Below, in pieces: positions 1 through 9,173 of a DNA stretch of 64,000 nt (its first letter is position 1; every line of letters starts with the position of its first letter). This DNA comes from Akkermansia muciniphila. GTDB taxonomy: Bacteria > Verrucomicrobiota > Verrucomicrobiia > Verrucomicrobiales > Akkermansiaceae. The DNA lies in NCBI RefSeq assembly GCF_040616545.1, contig NZ_CP156688.1:2852001-2916000 (forward strand). Direction: 5' to 3'. Made by a program: the position numbers and the translations under genes. The notes under the pieces are model-generated. The model was not told where the DNA came from, made no database searches, and saw only the letters and a program-made list of their open reading frames with translations.

Positions 1-3000
1 CGTCTTGAAACTGCCGGGAGGCGGAATCAGGTTGCCGTAACGGTGGACAGTTTCGGAGACGGCCTGTTCCCGGAAGTAGCCCAGCAGTTCCAGGCGTCCA
101 TTGGCAAGCACCGAGCGGTCCAGGACTTCCACGTCACGGGCGCGGGCGGCGTTCGCCAGTGCCTCGGAGATGCCCGTTCCGCGCAGGAATTGCACGCCCT
201 GGGCCGCCTCCGGCATCCGGTCGATGAGTTCGGCTTCCGTCTCCACCGTCAGGGTGGCGTAGTAGCCGTTCATTTTCTGAATCCAGGGATGGCCTTCCTC
301 CGCACTCAGGTGCAGAGCCGCTCCGCATAGTTTTGCGCCCAGCAGCAGGATGGCGGCATCATCGTCAGACATGTTTTCCACACGGGCCAGTATTCCCTTC
401 ACGGGCACGTAACGGAATGTATTGTTTTCCCCGTAGATGCGGGAGGGGTCATGCTCCACGCCGAATTCCTCCATCCACCACTTGGCCTGGGAGCCCGCGG
501 CGGAACGGATGCGCTTGGCGCAGTCCGGCAGTTCGGAGCACAGTTTTTCCACCAGCCCGGTAATGCGTTCCCCCGGCGTGCGCAGTTTCTGCGGGAGCGC
601 TTTTTCCTCCCAGCTTCCCAGCATGGTAAGGTAGTTGGGGCCTCCGGCCTTGGCGCCGGGCCCCATGGAGGAGTGGTTCCACCCGCCGAACGGCTGGCGG
701 CGCACGATGGCGCCGGTAATGACGCGGTTGATGTAGGCGTTGCCCACCTGCACCTTGCTCTTCCAGAGGGCGATTTCCCGTTCATCCAGGGACTGGAGGC
801 CTCCGGTGAGGCCGAATTCGGAGTCGTTCTGGATGTCAATGGCTTCTTCCAGGTTTTCCGCGCGGATGATGCCCAGCACCGGCCCGAAGCATTCCGTCTG
901 GTGGAACCAGCTTCCCGGCTTCACGCCCAGCCGGATGCCGGGCGACCACAGGCACGGGTTGTCTTCCGAGGGTTCCGGCTTGAGCAGCCATTCCTCCCCG
1001 GGCTCCAATTGCGTAAGCGCCCGGAGCAGGTTGCCTTCCGGCTCCTTGATGAGCGGGGTCACTACGGAGTTGACCTCCCAGGAGCCGCCCACCTTCAGGC
1101 TGGCGGCGGCATCCTTCAACTGGCGCAGAAAGGCCGGGTTGTCATAAACGGACGCTTCCACAATGGCCACGCTGGCGGCGGAGCATTTCTGCCCGGAGTG
1201 GCCGAAGGCGCTTTTTACCAGGTCTTTCACGGCCTGGTCCGGGTCCGCCGTGGCGGTAATGACCATGGCGTCTTTTCCGCTGGTTTCCGCCAGCACGCGC
1301 AGGTCCGGCCGCAGGCCGCGCAGCATCTTCCCGGTGCGGTAGGAGCCCGTCATGATTACGCCGTTCAGGCGCGGGTCCATCAGGAATTTGTGGGAGATTT
1401 CATTGCGCGGCATGGGCATGAACTGAAGCACGTTCCTGGGCACCCCGGCGCGCCAGAAGGCCTGGGCAATCTGCCAGGCCGTGTAAACGGCCAGCTCCGA
1501 CGGCTTGAACACCACCGTGTTCCCCGCCATCAGCGCGGCAGCGATTCCCCCCGTGGGAATGGCGAAGGGAAAGTTCCAGGGCGACATCACGCAAACGGTG
1601 CCCAGCGGGGTCATTTCCACGCCGTCATTCATGCCGTCACGGTCCAGCCCTTCCGCGTAATAGCGGCAGAAGTCAATGGCCTCGCTCACTTCCACATCCG
1701 CCTCCGTGGGCGCCTTTCCGGCGTCCCGGACCATGGCCGCAATGGCCTCGCCGCGGATTCTGGACAATTCCTGCGCCGCCTGGTGCAGGATTTCAGCGCG
1801 CTCACTGACGCTTTTGGACGCCCAGGAGGAGCGGGCCTTGTCCGCCGTGTCCAGCGCGCGTTCAATCTGGTCAAAGTCCGCATACGCGAACTTGTAGGAA
1901 ACTTCATTGTGGCGTGACGGGTCGCGCCCCACGCCCCACAGGTTGGTGGTGACTTCCTCCCCGTTAACGACCAGGGGGATTTCTTCTCCGGATTTTTCCT
2001 TTTCCGCGGCAATCAGGCCGTTGATCCATTCCGCATTCTGCCTGAGGGACCAGTCCGTATCGCGCTCATTGGAAAAGGCGTCCCGGTAATGCGTGGGCTG
2101 TACGGGGTCCGCGGCGCGGTTCTGCGTGCGGTTGGGGCCGTACTTCACCTCGTCCTTCTCCTGGCAGGCTTTTAAAAACCGCTTTTTCTGGGCTTCCCAG
2201 CTCCGGGAGCCCGGCGTCATGCCGAAGAGGTCATGCAGGAAGTTCTCCTCACTGGTGTTTTCATCCAGCCGCCGCACCAGGTACGCAATCGCGCTGTGGA
2301 AGTCTTCTTTCAGGACCACGGGAGCATACAGCAGCAGGCCGTCCGCCGCCTGGCGGATGACGCGCGCCTGGTGGTTGGCCATGCCTTCCAGCATTTCAAA
2401 TTCCACGTAATCCCGCACGCCTTCCCGCTCACGCAGGAGCATGGCGTAGCAGAGGTCAAAGAGGTTGTGGGAGGCCACGCCGAACTGCACGTACCTGGCG
2501 TTCTCCGGCATGCAGCCGTAATGGAGCATTCTCTTGTAGTTGGCGTCCACTTGGGCCTTCGTGCCGTACGGGGCCTGCGCCCAGTCATGCATGGAGGCCT
2601 CCACCTTCTCCATCGCCAGGTTGGCGCCTTTCACCAGGCGTATCTTGATGCGCGCGCCGCCCTGCTCCACGCGTTCCTTCGCCCAGGCGCACAGCTTCAT
2701 CTGTTCCTCCCAGGAATCCGGCAGATAGGCCTGAAGGACGATCCCGGCTTCCAGATGCATGAATTCCTCTTCCATCAGGGTGCGCTTGAACGCCTCCGCC
2801 GTCAGGTGGAGGTCCCGGTATTCCTCCATGTCCAGGTTCACGAACTTGGGCTTTTTGGAGCCGTCCGGCAGAGTCACCGCATTCGTAATGGCCGCCCGGT
2901 ACAGGATGCGCAGGCGCTCCTGGATGAGCTTGACGGTTTCCTCAAAGGCCACCAGATGAATCTGGCTGAAAATGGCTGAAATCTTGACGGAGATGTATTC

Positions 3001-3570
3001 GCAGTCCTTGTCCCCCAGGCGGTCCACCACCTGCTGAAGGCGGTGGTGGGCCTCGCTCTCACCCAGAATGGCCTCGCCCAGCTGGTTGATGTTCATCCGG
3101 ATTCCGGCCTTGCGCCTGCGCCGCAGGTGGGAATGCAGCTTCCCGTCCTCCGCCGGGAGAATGACGTTGGAGCTTTCCTTCCTCAGCTGGCTGGTGATCA
3201 TGGGCATCACCACGCCCGGAAACTGTGCGGAAAGCCTGCCGCCCAGCTTCATGGCCAGGCGGTCCGTGGCGGACAGGTACCTGGGGATGCCATAGCCGTC
3301 CAGCAGGTACCGGAACAGCTCCGCGCCGCGGGCGGAGGCGGAGGGGCGGAAGACGCGGTCCGCCAGCGCCAGCGTAAACGCCTTGCCCGCCGGATCATTC
3401 ATCATGCGCTCCATCTGCTCCGCCTGCTTCTTTTCCTTCCTGCGCATCCCGGCATTGGATTGTTTCAGAATGGATTCCGCCAGCTCCACGGCCTTGGCGG
3501 CCAATTGCTGGTCAGTCCACTTGTCACGGTTGGCCGCCGCCATCATGTCCGGGATGGATGAATCTGTCAT
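1..3570 (-). CDS. putA: Bifunctional proline dehydrogenase / L-glutamate gamma-semialdehyde dehydrogenase (3' end cut by window)
   Basis: Converts proline to glutamate in two steps: an FAD-dependent proline dehydrogenase, then an NAD-dependent aldehyde dehydrogenase acting on the semialdehyde. Read on the minus strand from the ATG at 3570, the frame is open to base 1, giving about 1190 residues with the C-terminus missing. Around residue 313 the proline dehydrogenase signature IRLVKGANLAME is visible. In the C-terminal half the aldehyde dehydrogenase part shows ETSGKDAMVIT and, near residue 797, GHSGQKCSAAS with the catalytic cysteine. The N-terminal DNA-binding ribbon-helix-helix of enterobacterial PutA is not apparent, so self-repression is not expected. 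The visible length fits bifunctional family members, so only a short tail should lie outside. Proline from host protein could feed glutamate pools. The call rests on both domains in one frame. Confidence 0.93.
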   Translation of the reverse strand, partial: MTDSSIPDMMAAANRDKWTDQQLAAKAVELAESILKQSNAGMRRKEKKQAEQMERMMNDPAGKAFTLALADRVFRPSASARGAELFRYLLDGYGIPRYLSATDRLAMKLGGRLSAQFPGVVMPMITSQLRKESSNVILPAEDGKLHSHLRRRRKAGIRMNINQLGEAILGESEAHHRLQQVVDRLGDKDCEYISVKISAIFSQIHLVAFEETVKLIQERLRILYRAAITNAVTLPDGSKKPKFVNLDMEEYRDLHLTAEAFKRTLMEEEFMHLEAGIVLQAYLPDSWEEQMKLCAWAKERVEQGGARIKIRLVKGANLAMEKVEASMHDWAQAPYGTKAQVDANYKRMLHYGCMPENARYVQFGVASHNLFDLCYAMLLREREGVRDYVEFEMLEGMANHQARVIRQAADGLLLYAPVVLKEDFHSAIAYLVRRLDENTSEENFLHDLFGMTPGSRSWEAQKKRFLKACQEKDEVKYGPNRTQNRAADPVQPTHYRDAFSNERDTDWSLRQNAEWINGLIAAEKEKSGEEIPLVVNGEEVTTNLWGVGRDPSRHNEVSYKFAYADFDQIERALDTADKARSSWASKSVSERAEILHQAAQELSRIRGEAIAAMVRDAGKAPTEADVEVSEAIDFCRYYAEGLDRDGMNDGVEMTPLGTVCVMSPWNFPFAIPTGGIAAALMAGNTVVFKPSELAVYTAWQIAQAFWRAGVPRNVLQFMPMPRNEISHKFLMDPRLNGVIMTGSYRTGKMLRGLRPDLRVLAETSGKDAMVITATADPDQAVKDLVKSAFGHSGQKCSAASVAIVEASVYDNPAFLRQLKDAAASLKVGGSWEVNSVVTPLIKEPEGNLLRALTQLEPGEEWLLKPEPSEDNPCLWSPGIRLGVKPGSWFHQTECFGPVLGIIRAENLEEAIDIQNDSEFGLTGGLQSLDEREIALWKSKVQVGNAYINRVITGAIVRRQPFGGWNHSSMGPGAKAGGPNYLTMLGSWEEKALPQKLRTPGERITGLVEKLCSELPDCAKRIRSAAGSQAKWWMEEFGVEHDPSRIYGENNTFRYVPVKGILARVENMSDDDAAILLLGAKLCGAALHLSAEEGHPWIQKMNGYYATLTVETEAELIDRMPEAAQGVQFLRGTGISEALANAARARDVEVLDRSVLANGRLELLGYFREQAVSETVHRYGNLIPPPGSFKT

Positions 3571-3730
3571 AACGGTCCGAAGACTAGCCCCTGCCATGGG
3601 CAAAATCAAGCCAATTTGCCCGGTCCTTCCTGTGGAGCGGAGAATCAGGAAGAAAAAACGCACTCCTTGATTCCGTGGCGGGAGCCGGGGCCCCTTCCTG
3701 TCCGTTTCCGGGAGTTATGGAAAAACCGGT

Positions 3731-4720
3731 TCAATCATACCGGGCGGCGGCCAGGCGAGCCCTTCTCAGCTCCTCCCGGAGCTGGTGCGCACGCCTGCCG
3801 CAAACGCTGGAACGGTCCATGTCCCGCACTTCCTCCAGCACGGCAATGGCCCGGTTGAAGGCCTCCTCACTTTCCGCATTGTGGCCGTCCCGGTACAGGG
3901 ATTCCTCCAGCCGGACCCAGAGAGGATGAACCATGGCCAGCAGGAGCAGCTGCCGTTCCTCCACGGCCAGGGAAGGATCAGCCGCCCTGCTCCGCCACGT
4001 TTCCAGGCATTTCCGGATGGCCGGGGCTTCACAGGCCCGGAAGGATTCACAGAGCAAATCAGCTGTTTCCCGGTTTTTCTCCAGCCGGAGGGCCGCCGCG
4101 CGGGCGTTCAGGAAGGCGGGAACTTTACAGTCCAGTTTTTCCAGGCGTTTCATGGTTCCCGGATAGTCCCGGAACCAGGCTTCCGCCGGGACCTGCTCCA
4201 GAACCCGGCAAATGGCGGCGGCTTCCTCCGCGGGGTCTCCGCCCTTCGGGATATCATTCACCACGGTGACGGGGCGTACGCGCTGCGCCTTTTCCGCCAG
4301 CTGGGCCATCCTTCCCGGGAGGGAGGCGGCATCCGCCCCTCCTTCCATTACATCAAACACGCGCCCCCTGGTATCCAGAAAAACCACCGTGGGGAGCACA
4401 CGCACGCCATGCAGCGCCGCGCGGGACAGGCTGCCGCCCTCTTCCCAGTCCTTCAGGACGGGACGTTTGGGCACCGTGACAAACTGCACGTCACGCACCT
4501 TCCCCTCCAGCGCGCGGCGTTCTGCCGTTCCGGGGCGCAGCGCCTTCACCCAGCGGGCTTCCGCCGCTCCGGGCTCCGCGGAACCGTACACCACCAGCAC
4601 AGGGGGCGGCGGCAAGGAAACCGCAGCGCAGGTGGAAGAGGCATCCTCCGTTTCCGCACGGCCCGGAACCGCCATCACCAGCGCCAGACAGGCGCACGCC
4701 ATTACCGCTGCAGCCCTCAT
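3731..4720 (-). CDS. Secreted thioredoxin-fold-like protein without CxxC
   Basis: 329 residues. A typical signal peptide (basic MR, then an Ala/Val/Leu core ending near GRAE) indicates export. The first half has a thioredoxin-like pattern: a VLVVYGSAEP strand, then GVRVLPTVVFLDTRGRVFDVMEG, which resembles the cis-proline strand and beta-hairpin of thioredoxin-like proteins. The position where CxxC would sit reads SAEPGAAEARW, so no redox-active dithiol is present. The second half is alpha-helical, rich in Glu/Arg/Leu, and could be a repeat-like helical domain. It ends 15 bp before the end of the KH-R3H gene region and shares its direction, so the two may be co-transcribed. The function is not known; a structural or chaperone role is as likely as a lost-activity thioredoxin. 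Confidence 0.7.
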   Translation of the reverse strand: MRAAAVMACACLALVMAVPGRAETEDASSTCAAVSLPPPPVLVVYGSAEPGAAEARWVKALRPGTAERRALEGKVRDVQFVTVPKRPVLKDWEEGGSLSRAALHGVRVLPTVVFLDTRGRVFDVMEGGADAASLPGRMAQLAEKAQRVRPVTVVNDIPKGGDPAEEAAAICRVLEQVPAEAWFRDYPGTMKRLEKLDCKVPAFLNARAAALRLEKNRETADLLCESFRACEAPAIRKCLETWRSRAADPSLAVEERQLLLLAMVHPLWVRLEESLYRDGHNAESEEAFNRAIAVLEEVRDMDRSSVCGRRAHQLREELRRARLAAARYD

Positions 4721-4735
4721 GAACGTAACCGGGCT

Positions 4736-5185
4736 TCAGGCACGCCGGATGGTGATGCGCTTGTAGCGGCCGTCACCTTCCTCCGACTCCGTGGCGATGC
4801 CTTCCATGGATTGGAGGGCATTGTGCACCAGGCGGCGGTGGTAGGCGTTCAGCGGCTGCATCTTCATGGGCTTGCCGCTTTCCTGCACACGCTCCGCCAG
4901 GGAGCGGGCCTTTTCCAGGAGGCGGGCCTCGTTGCGTTCCCGGTAATGGTCACAGTCCACCTTCACGCGGGGGGCCTCCTCCATCTTCCGCTGAATCATC
5001 CGGTTGACCAGGTACTGGAGGTCGTCCAGCCTGTCCCCGTCTCCGCCAATGATATACTGGCAATCCGGGGAGGAAATGTTCAGGCAAATAATGCCGTCCG
5101 TCTCCGTTATTTCAATATCCGCGGAAAAACCCAGTGAAGCCAGAAGGCTCTTCAAACTCTGTTCAGCTATTTCTTGCACCGTCAT
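4736..5185 (-). CDS. KH-R3H single-stranded RNA-binding protein (Jag/KhpB type)
   Basis: 149 residues. The middle carries a type-II KH-like segment with the GxxG-like turn in YIIGGDGDRLDDLQYLVN. The C-terminus has the R3H signature HRRLVHNALQSMEGIATES followed by YKRITIRR. This is the domain order of Jag (KhpB, SpoIIIJ-associated protein), a small RNA-binding protein that influences cell division and envelope homeostasis in other bacteria. The Jag_N domain of Firmicutes is absent, as in many short homologues. In many genomes jag follows yidC; here it sits alone beside a secreted thioredoxin-like gene. The start is the ATG at 5185; no convincing promoter was identified in the 143-bp gap upstream. 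Confidence 0.85.
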   Translation of the reverse strand: MTVQEIAEQSLKSLLASLGFSADIEITETDGIICLNISSPDCQYIIGGDGDRLDDLQYLVNRMIQRKMEEAPRVKVDCDHYRERNEARLLEKARSLAERVQESGKPMKMQPLNAYHRRLVHNALQSMEGIATESEEGDGRYKRITIRRA

Positions 5186-5328
5186 AACCTGTTAACAACT
5201 AATAAAAATGTTCCGTACCGGAAAGGCCTGTGCCGCGCAGCAGGAATGCCCCCTCCGGTAACCCCATTGACAAAAAAATCATAACCTATTTATTCCGCGC
5301 GTCTATGAAAATTTGTGGAAGCTCCGCC

Positions 5329-6078
5329 TCATTTACGTATGCAGGGGATTTTATCCATTCCCGTGTTCAGGAGAATACCAGCGCCGCTTTTGAGGACTCC
5401 CGCGGCTTCCACCTCCTCCGGTCCCTCCGGCTTTATTTCATCCTCCCCCTTCTTCAAACGGTACTTCCGCACCATGAGCCGGCTGCGGGATTCATCCGTA
5501 TAACACCGGGACACCACGGCGCCGCCCTCCTCCACGGCAACGGTACCCAGTGAGGCGACGATGCACCCGACCTGCTTCAGCATGGGGGAGGCCGTAATGC
5601 AGCTCCGGTAATCTCCGGCATGAGCCTCACGAGAAATGCGGAACACGCGCAAATGAAAGGCCCCGGCTCCGGCCTCATGGGCCAGCACCAGCTCCGGCAT
5701 GCCGTCCCCGTCCAGATCAGACAGCCGCAGAGCAGGGCCATCCCCCACCCTGGAGCCGGCAAATATCCCGACAATATGGGGCTGGTCCTCATCCTCTCCG
5801 CGGTAATTCATTTCCGCCACCAGATAGAGGGAATTTTCACCCGACCCATGTGCCTTGTCCACATACAGATGCACCCGGCTGACCAGCCCGGAAGGGGCAT
5901 CCGGGTATTGCGGAAGAACAAGGCTCTCCACCGGCTCCAGATGCAGGACACGCGGCGGCTTGCCAAACGCCGCCTGAACCTCCACGGCCACATCCTGGTT
6001 GTTCCCGGCCTCCTGAGCCGCTCCCATCACAGGCAGGAACATGAGTCCAATGAAACACGCTTTATTCATGAAGCTCAT
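5329..6078 (-). CDS. Secreted hypothetical protein with an FG-GAP/VCBS-like motif
   Basis: 249 residues starting MSFMNKACFIG; a second in-frame ATG three codons in is equally possible. The hydrophobic stretch CFIGLMFLPVMGAAQEA is a signal peptide, so the product leaves the cytoplasm. Around the middle the sequence LRLSDLDGDGMPELVL matches the calcium-binding-like DxDGDGxxEL loop of FG-GAP/VCBS repeats, but only one copy is seen. The C-terminal third is charged (KYRLKKGEDEIKPEGPEEVE). It is transcribed away from katE, from which it is separated by a 375-bp gap. No specific function can be assigned; it may be periplasmic or surface-exposed. Confidence 0.7.
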   Translation of the reverse strand: MSFMNKACFIGLMFLPVMGAAQEAGNNQDVAVEVQAAFGKPPRVLHLEPVESLVLPQYPDAPSGLVSRVHLYVDKAHGSGENSLYLVAEMNYRGEDEDQPHIVGIFAGSRVGDGPALRLSDLDGDGMPELVLAHEAGAGAFHLRVFRISREAHAGDYRSCITASPMLKQVGCIVASLGTVAVEEGGAVVSRCYTDESRSRLMVRKYRLKKGEDEIKPEGPEEVEAAGVLKSGAGILLNTGMDKIPCIRK

Positions 6079-6453
6079 TTTTTAGCATACTACTTCTTCA
6101 AGTCGAGTCCATTCCGGAGAATCGTACCCGGACTTCCGCAGTTGAAAACAATCCCTGCCGGAAAGAGCCGCAGCCGCGTAAAACCTGAAGAAACGCCGCA
6201 AGTCTTTGCGGCAGATAAAAAAGAAACCCGAGCGTAGAGAATAAGCCACAGGCAGGAACGCATGCCAATAAAAACAGGGATGATCCGCGCCTTCCGTTCC
6301 CCTCAACTTAAATCATTCCCTTCAAGCGTCTTTTCCGGATTCTCCATCATCTTTTCCGTACCGGACTGACAAAACCGGCCGGAACATCCCGCGGAAAAAC
6401 AGAGTCCAAGCTTCAACCCATGTAAAAATTCAAACACATCAAGGGACAAGCCA
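6079..6453. other. Divergent intergenic region upstream of katE
   Basis: 375 bp between two divergently read genes, so it must hold promoters in both directions. I could not pick a convincing pair of -35/-10 boxes. The only clear element is an AAGG-type ribosome-binding site (6441-6447) ten bases before the katE ATG. Short open frames here have no protein-like composition. Confidence 0.5.
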
Positions 6454-8709
6454 ATGAAAAAAAAGACCCAGCAAATGGAAGAACGCTACGCCCCCTTTCC
6501 GGATGGAACGGAAGCGGAACCCCACTATACAGATACTATTGACCCGGAGCTGATCAAGCCCACCCCCAAGCCTACGCCGCCCAACGCGGAACCCTCCGCC
6601 CCCGGCTCCATGAAGACGCCGGACAATACCACGGAAAAAATCAAGGACCTGGACACCATGCGCTCCAACGGCATGAACCAGCCCCTCACAAGCAACCTGG
6701 GAGTAAAAATAGCCGATGACCAAAACACACTTAAAGCCGGAAGCAGGGGCCCCTCTCTGCTTGAAGACTTCCACTTTCTGGAAAAAATGGCTCATTTTGA
6801 CCAGGAGCGGATACCGGAACGCGTGGTTCACGCAAGAGGTTCCGGGGCACATGGCTATTTTCAGGTATACAAATCCCTTTCCAAGTACACCAAGGCGGGC
6901 TTTCTGCAGGATCCGGGAGAAAAGACTCCGGTCTTTGTGCGTTTTTCCAACGTGCAGGGCTTCAGAGGATCTCCGGATACGGTGAGGGACATCCGCGGCT
7001 TCGCCACCAAATTCTATACCAAGGAAGGCAACTATGACCTGGTGGGCAATGACACGCCCGTCTTCTTCATCCAGGACGCCATCAAATTCCCGGACTTCAT
7101 CCATGCCGTGAAGCCGGAACCCCATAATGAAATGCCGCAGGGACAGACGGCCCACGATTCCTTCTGGGACTATGTTTCCCTCCAGCCGGAAACCCTGCAC
7201 AACGTCATGTGGCTCATGTCCGACCGCGGCATCCCCCGGAGCTACCGTACCATTGAAGGCTTCGGCATCCACACGTACAAGCTGGTCAATGCGGAAGGAA
7301 AAAGCACCTTCGTCCGCTTCCACTGGAAGCCGGCATATGGCAAGAAATCCCTGATCTGGGATGAGGCCCAGGACCTTACCGGACGGGACCCGGACTTCCA
7401 CCGCAAGGACCTCTGGCAATCCATTGAAGGCGGAGACTATCCGGAATTCGAGCTCGGCCTGCAGCTTATCCCGGAAGAGGACGTGGATAAATTCGACTTT
7501 GACATCCTGGATGCCACCAAGCTCATCCCGGAAGCGCTGGTCCCCGTGGAAATCGTCGGCAAGATGGTGCTGGACCGCAATCCGGACAACTTCTTCGCGG
7601 AAACGGAACAGGTCGCCTTCTGCCCCGCCAACATTGTACCGGGCATTGACTTTTCCGACGATCCGCTGCTCCAGGGCCGCATCTTTTCCTACAGCGACAC
7701 CCAGCGGCACCGCCTGGGCGGAGCCAACTTTACGGAGATTCCCATCAACCGGCCCGTCTGCCCCTTCCACAACAACCAGCGGGACGGCTTCCACCGCATG
7801 CAGATAGACACCGCCCCGGCCAACTATGACCCCAACTCCATCGGGGACAACTGGCCGCGTGAAACGCCGCCGGAAGACGGCGGCTTTGCCACCAGTCCCC
7901 AGCCGGTAACGGGCATTAAAGAACGCCTCAGGAGCCCCTCCTTTGCGGAATACTATGCCCAGCCCCGCCTGTTCTGGATGAGCCAGACTCCCGTGGAGCA
8001 AAGGCACATCATTGACGCCTTCAGCTTTGAAGTAGGCAAGGTGACGCGCCCGTACATCCGGGAACGGGTGGTGGACCTGCTGACGCGCATTGATCCGGAC
8101 CTGGCCGCCGGGGTAGCCAAGAACCTGGGCATCGAACTGACGAAGGAACAGCTTAACCGGGAACTTCCCAAGCCTGTATGCGGCCTGGAAAAAGACCCCA
8201 CCCTGAGCCTGTACGCCAAGCCGGACGGCAACCTCAAAGGCATGCGCGTTTCCCTGCTGGTGGCGGACGGAGTGAATCTGAAGTCCGTGGATGAAATCTG
8301 CGACGCCCTGAACAAGGAGGGAGTGCATCCCCAGGTGCTCGCCCCCCACATGGGCTCCGTCAAAACGGAGGACGGGGAAGACCTCCACGTGGACGGAACC
8401 CTGTCCGGCAACCTGGCCGTGCTGTTTGACGCCGTCATCGTCCCGGAAGGAGCGAAGAGCATTCAGACGCTGATGATGAACGGAGACGCCAAATACCACC
8501 TGCGCCAGGCCTATCGGCACCTGAAGGCCATCGGCCTGCCCGGAGACGCCAGTGAAATGCAGGAAGCAGCGGACCTGCCCCAGGACATGGACGATCCCGG
8601 CCTGCTTACGCCGAAGGACACCAAGGCGCTGATGAAACCCTTCATCACGGCCATGAAACAGCACCGCGTCTGGGCCCGCGAACCCAAGGCGCTGGACTTC
8701 GGAGCCTGA
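6454..8709 (+). CDS. katE: Large-subunit (clade 2, HPII-type) monofunctional haem catalase
   Basis: Disproportionates hydrogen peroxide to water and oxygen in the cytoplasm. At 751 residues it matches E. coli HPII rather than small catalases. The distal-side haem histidine is in [12 protein letters not shown] (His126), the conserved asparagine in [13 protein letters not shown] (Asn199), and the proximal haem tyrosine in [10 protein letters not shown] (Tyr413). After about residue 590 comes the extra C-terminal flavodoxin/class-I-glutaminase-like domain (from [16 protein letters not shown]). The N-terminal extension is rich in Pro and Thr ([17 protein letters not shown]), as in clade 2. It has an SD-like AAGGGA 10 bp before the ATG and a strong terminator 40 bp after the stop, so it is probably monocistronic. 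Fits an anaerobe facing oxygen at the mucus layer, together with the rubrerythrin at 15586. Confidence 0.97.
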   Translation: MKKKTQQMEERYAPFPDGTEAEPHYTDTIDPELIKPTPKPTPPNAEPSAPGSMKTPDNTTEKIKDLDTMRSNGMNQPLTSNLGVKIADDQNTLKAGSRGPSLLEDFHFLEKMAHFDQERIPERVVHARGSGAHGYFQVYKSLSKYTKAGFLQDPGEKTPVFVRFSNVQGFRGSPDTVRDIRGFATKFYTKEGNYDLVGNDTPVFFIQDAIKFPDFIHAVKPEPHNEMPQGQTAHDSFWDYVSLQPETLHNVMWLMSDRGIPRSYRTIEGFGIHTYKLVNAEGKSTFVRFHWKPAYGKKSLIWDEAQDLTGRDPDFHRKDLWQSIEGGDYPEFELGLQLIPEEDVDKFDFDILDATKLIPEALVPVEIVGKMVLDRNPDNFFAETEQVAFCPANIVPGIDFSDDPLLQGRIFSYSDTQRHRLGGANFTEIPINRPVCPFHNNQRDGFHRMQIDTAPANYDPNSIGDNWPRETPPEDGGFATSPQPVTGIKERLRSPSFAEYYAQPRLFWMSQTPVEQRHIIDAFSFEVGKVTRPYIRERVVDLLTRIDPDLAAGVAKNLGIELTKEQLNRELPKPVCGLEKDPTLSLYAKPDGNLKGMRVSLLVADGVNLKSVDEICDALNKEGVHPQVLAPHMGSVKTEDGEDLHVDGTLSGNLAVLFDAVIVPEGAKSIQTLMMNGDAKYHLRQAYRHLKAIGLPGDASEMQEAADLPQDMDDPGLLTPKDTKALMKPFITAMKQHRVWAREPKALDFGA

Positions 8710-8748
8710 TTTCTTCCCATTCAGGCCCCGGTTCAGCCGCATGATTAA

Positions 8749-8788
8749 GCAAGGGCTGCCTCACCTTCTGGTGGGGCAGCCCTTTTTT
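8749..8788 (+). terminator. Intrinsic terminator of katE
   Basis: Perfect 10-bp stem AAGGGCTGCC (8751-8760) / GGCAGCCCTT (8775-8784), continued inside the loop by CACC (8762-8765) / GGTG (8770-8773), and followed by a T run. Both the stem and the T tract fit rho-independent termination of rightward transcription, 40 bp after the katE stop. Confidence 0.92.
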
Positions 8789-9173
8789 ATACCAATGGCG
8801 GGCAGTCCGCCCATGCTTCACGGGAATCAGGAGCGGAAAAACGGGGTACGGCATTCATGCTGTCTGAACGTTTTACGCATGATGATTTTTCTCCGGAACA
8901 GCCGTAATTTTTTTCCGGAACAGCCGTAATTTTTTTCCGAAGCAGTTTTCAACCTCATCTTTTTATCCTTTGAAAGTAAAAATATTACATCAAATTCACC
9001 ACTGAATCCAACTTCAGCATCCGGAGTTGCTTTGACCGTTGGAGAAATCAATCCACAGGAAGAGAGCAAGCTTTCCCTGCAAGGACGATACGGAATTCAT
9101 CACCATGGATAGAAAGAAGGAGAATGAGTTGATCAACTACCTCACTACAAACGATACCCGCAAACAAAAAACC
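8789..9173. other. Intergenic region left of the tail-fibre-like cassette
   Basis: About 385 bp from the katE terminator to the preferred start of the next gene. It is more AT-rich than the katE side and holds the 22-bp tandem repeat. Alternative in-frame starts of the downstream gene lie at 9039 (TTG) and 9105 (ATG). I saw no integrase gene, no copy of the tRNA-Val 3' end and no clear promoter. Confidence 0.5.
8893..8936. repeat. Two exact tandem copies of a 22-bp unit
   Basis: The unit begins CCGGAACAGCCGTAA and ends in seven T; copies occupy 8893-8914 and 8915-8936 without a mismatch, and a degenerate third start (CCGAAGCAG) follows. Each unit carries a short CGG/CCG dyad before its T tract. 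It lies at the left border of the tail-fibre-like cassette and could vary in copy number by slippage. Confidence 0.85.

Noticed and set aside
451-1917. Open frames of up to 488 codons on the plus strand across the putA region
   Set aside because: Antisense to the recognised proline-catabolic enzyme; the composition (His/Gly/Arg-rich) is that of a shadow frame.
6439-8742. Open frame of about 767 codons on the strand opposite to katE
   Set aside because: It lies exactly antisense to a catalase with all active-site residues; long antisense frames are common in high-G+C genes and its product has no family resemblance.
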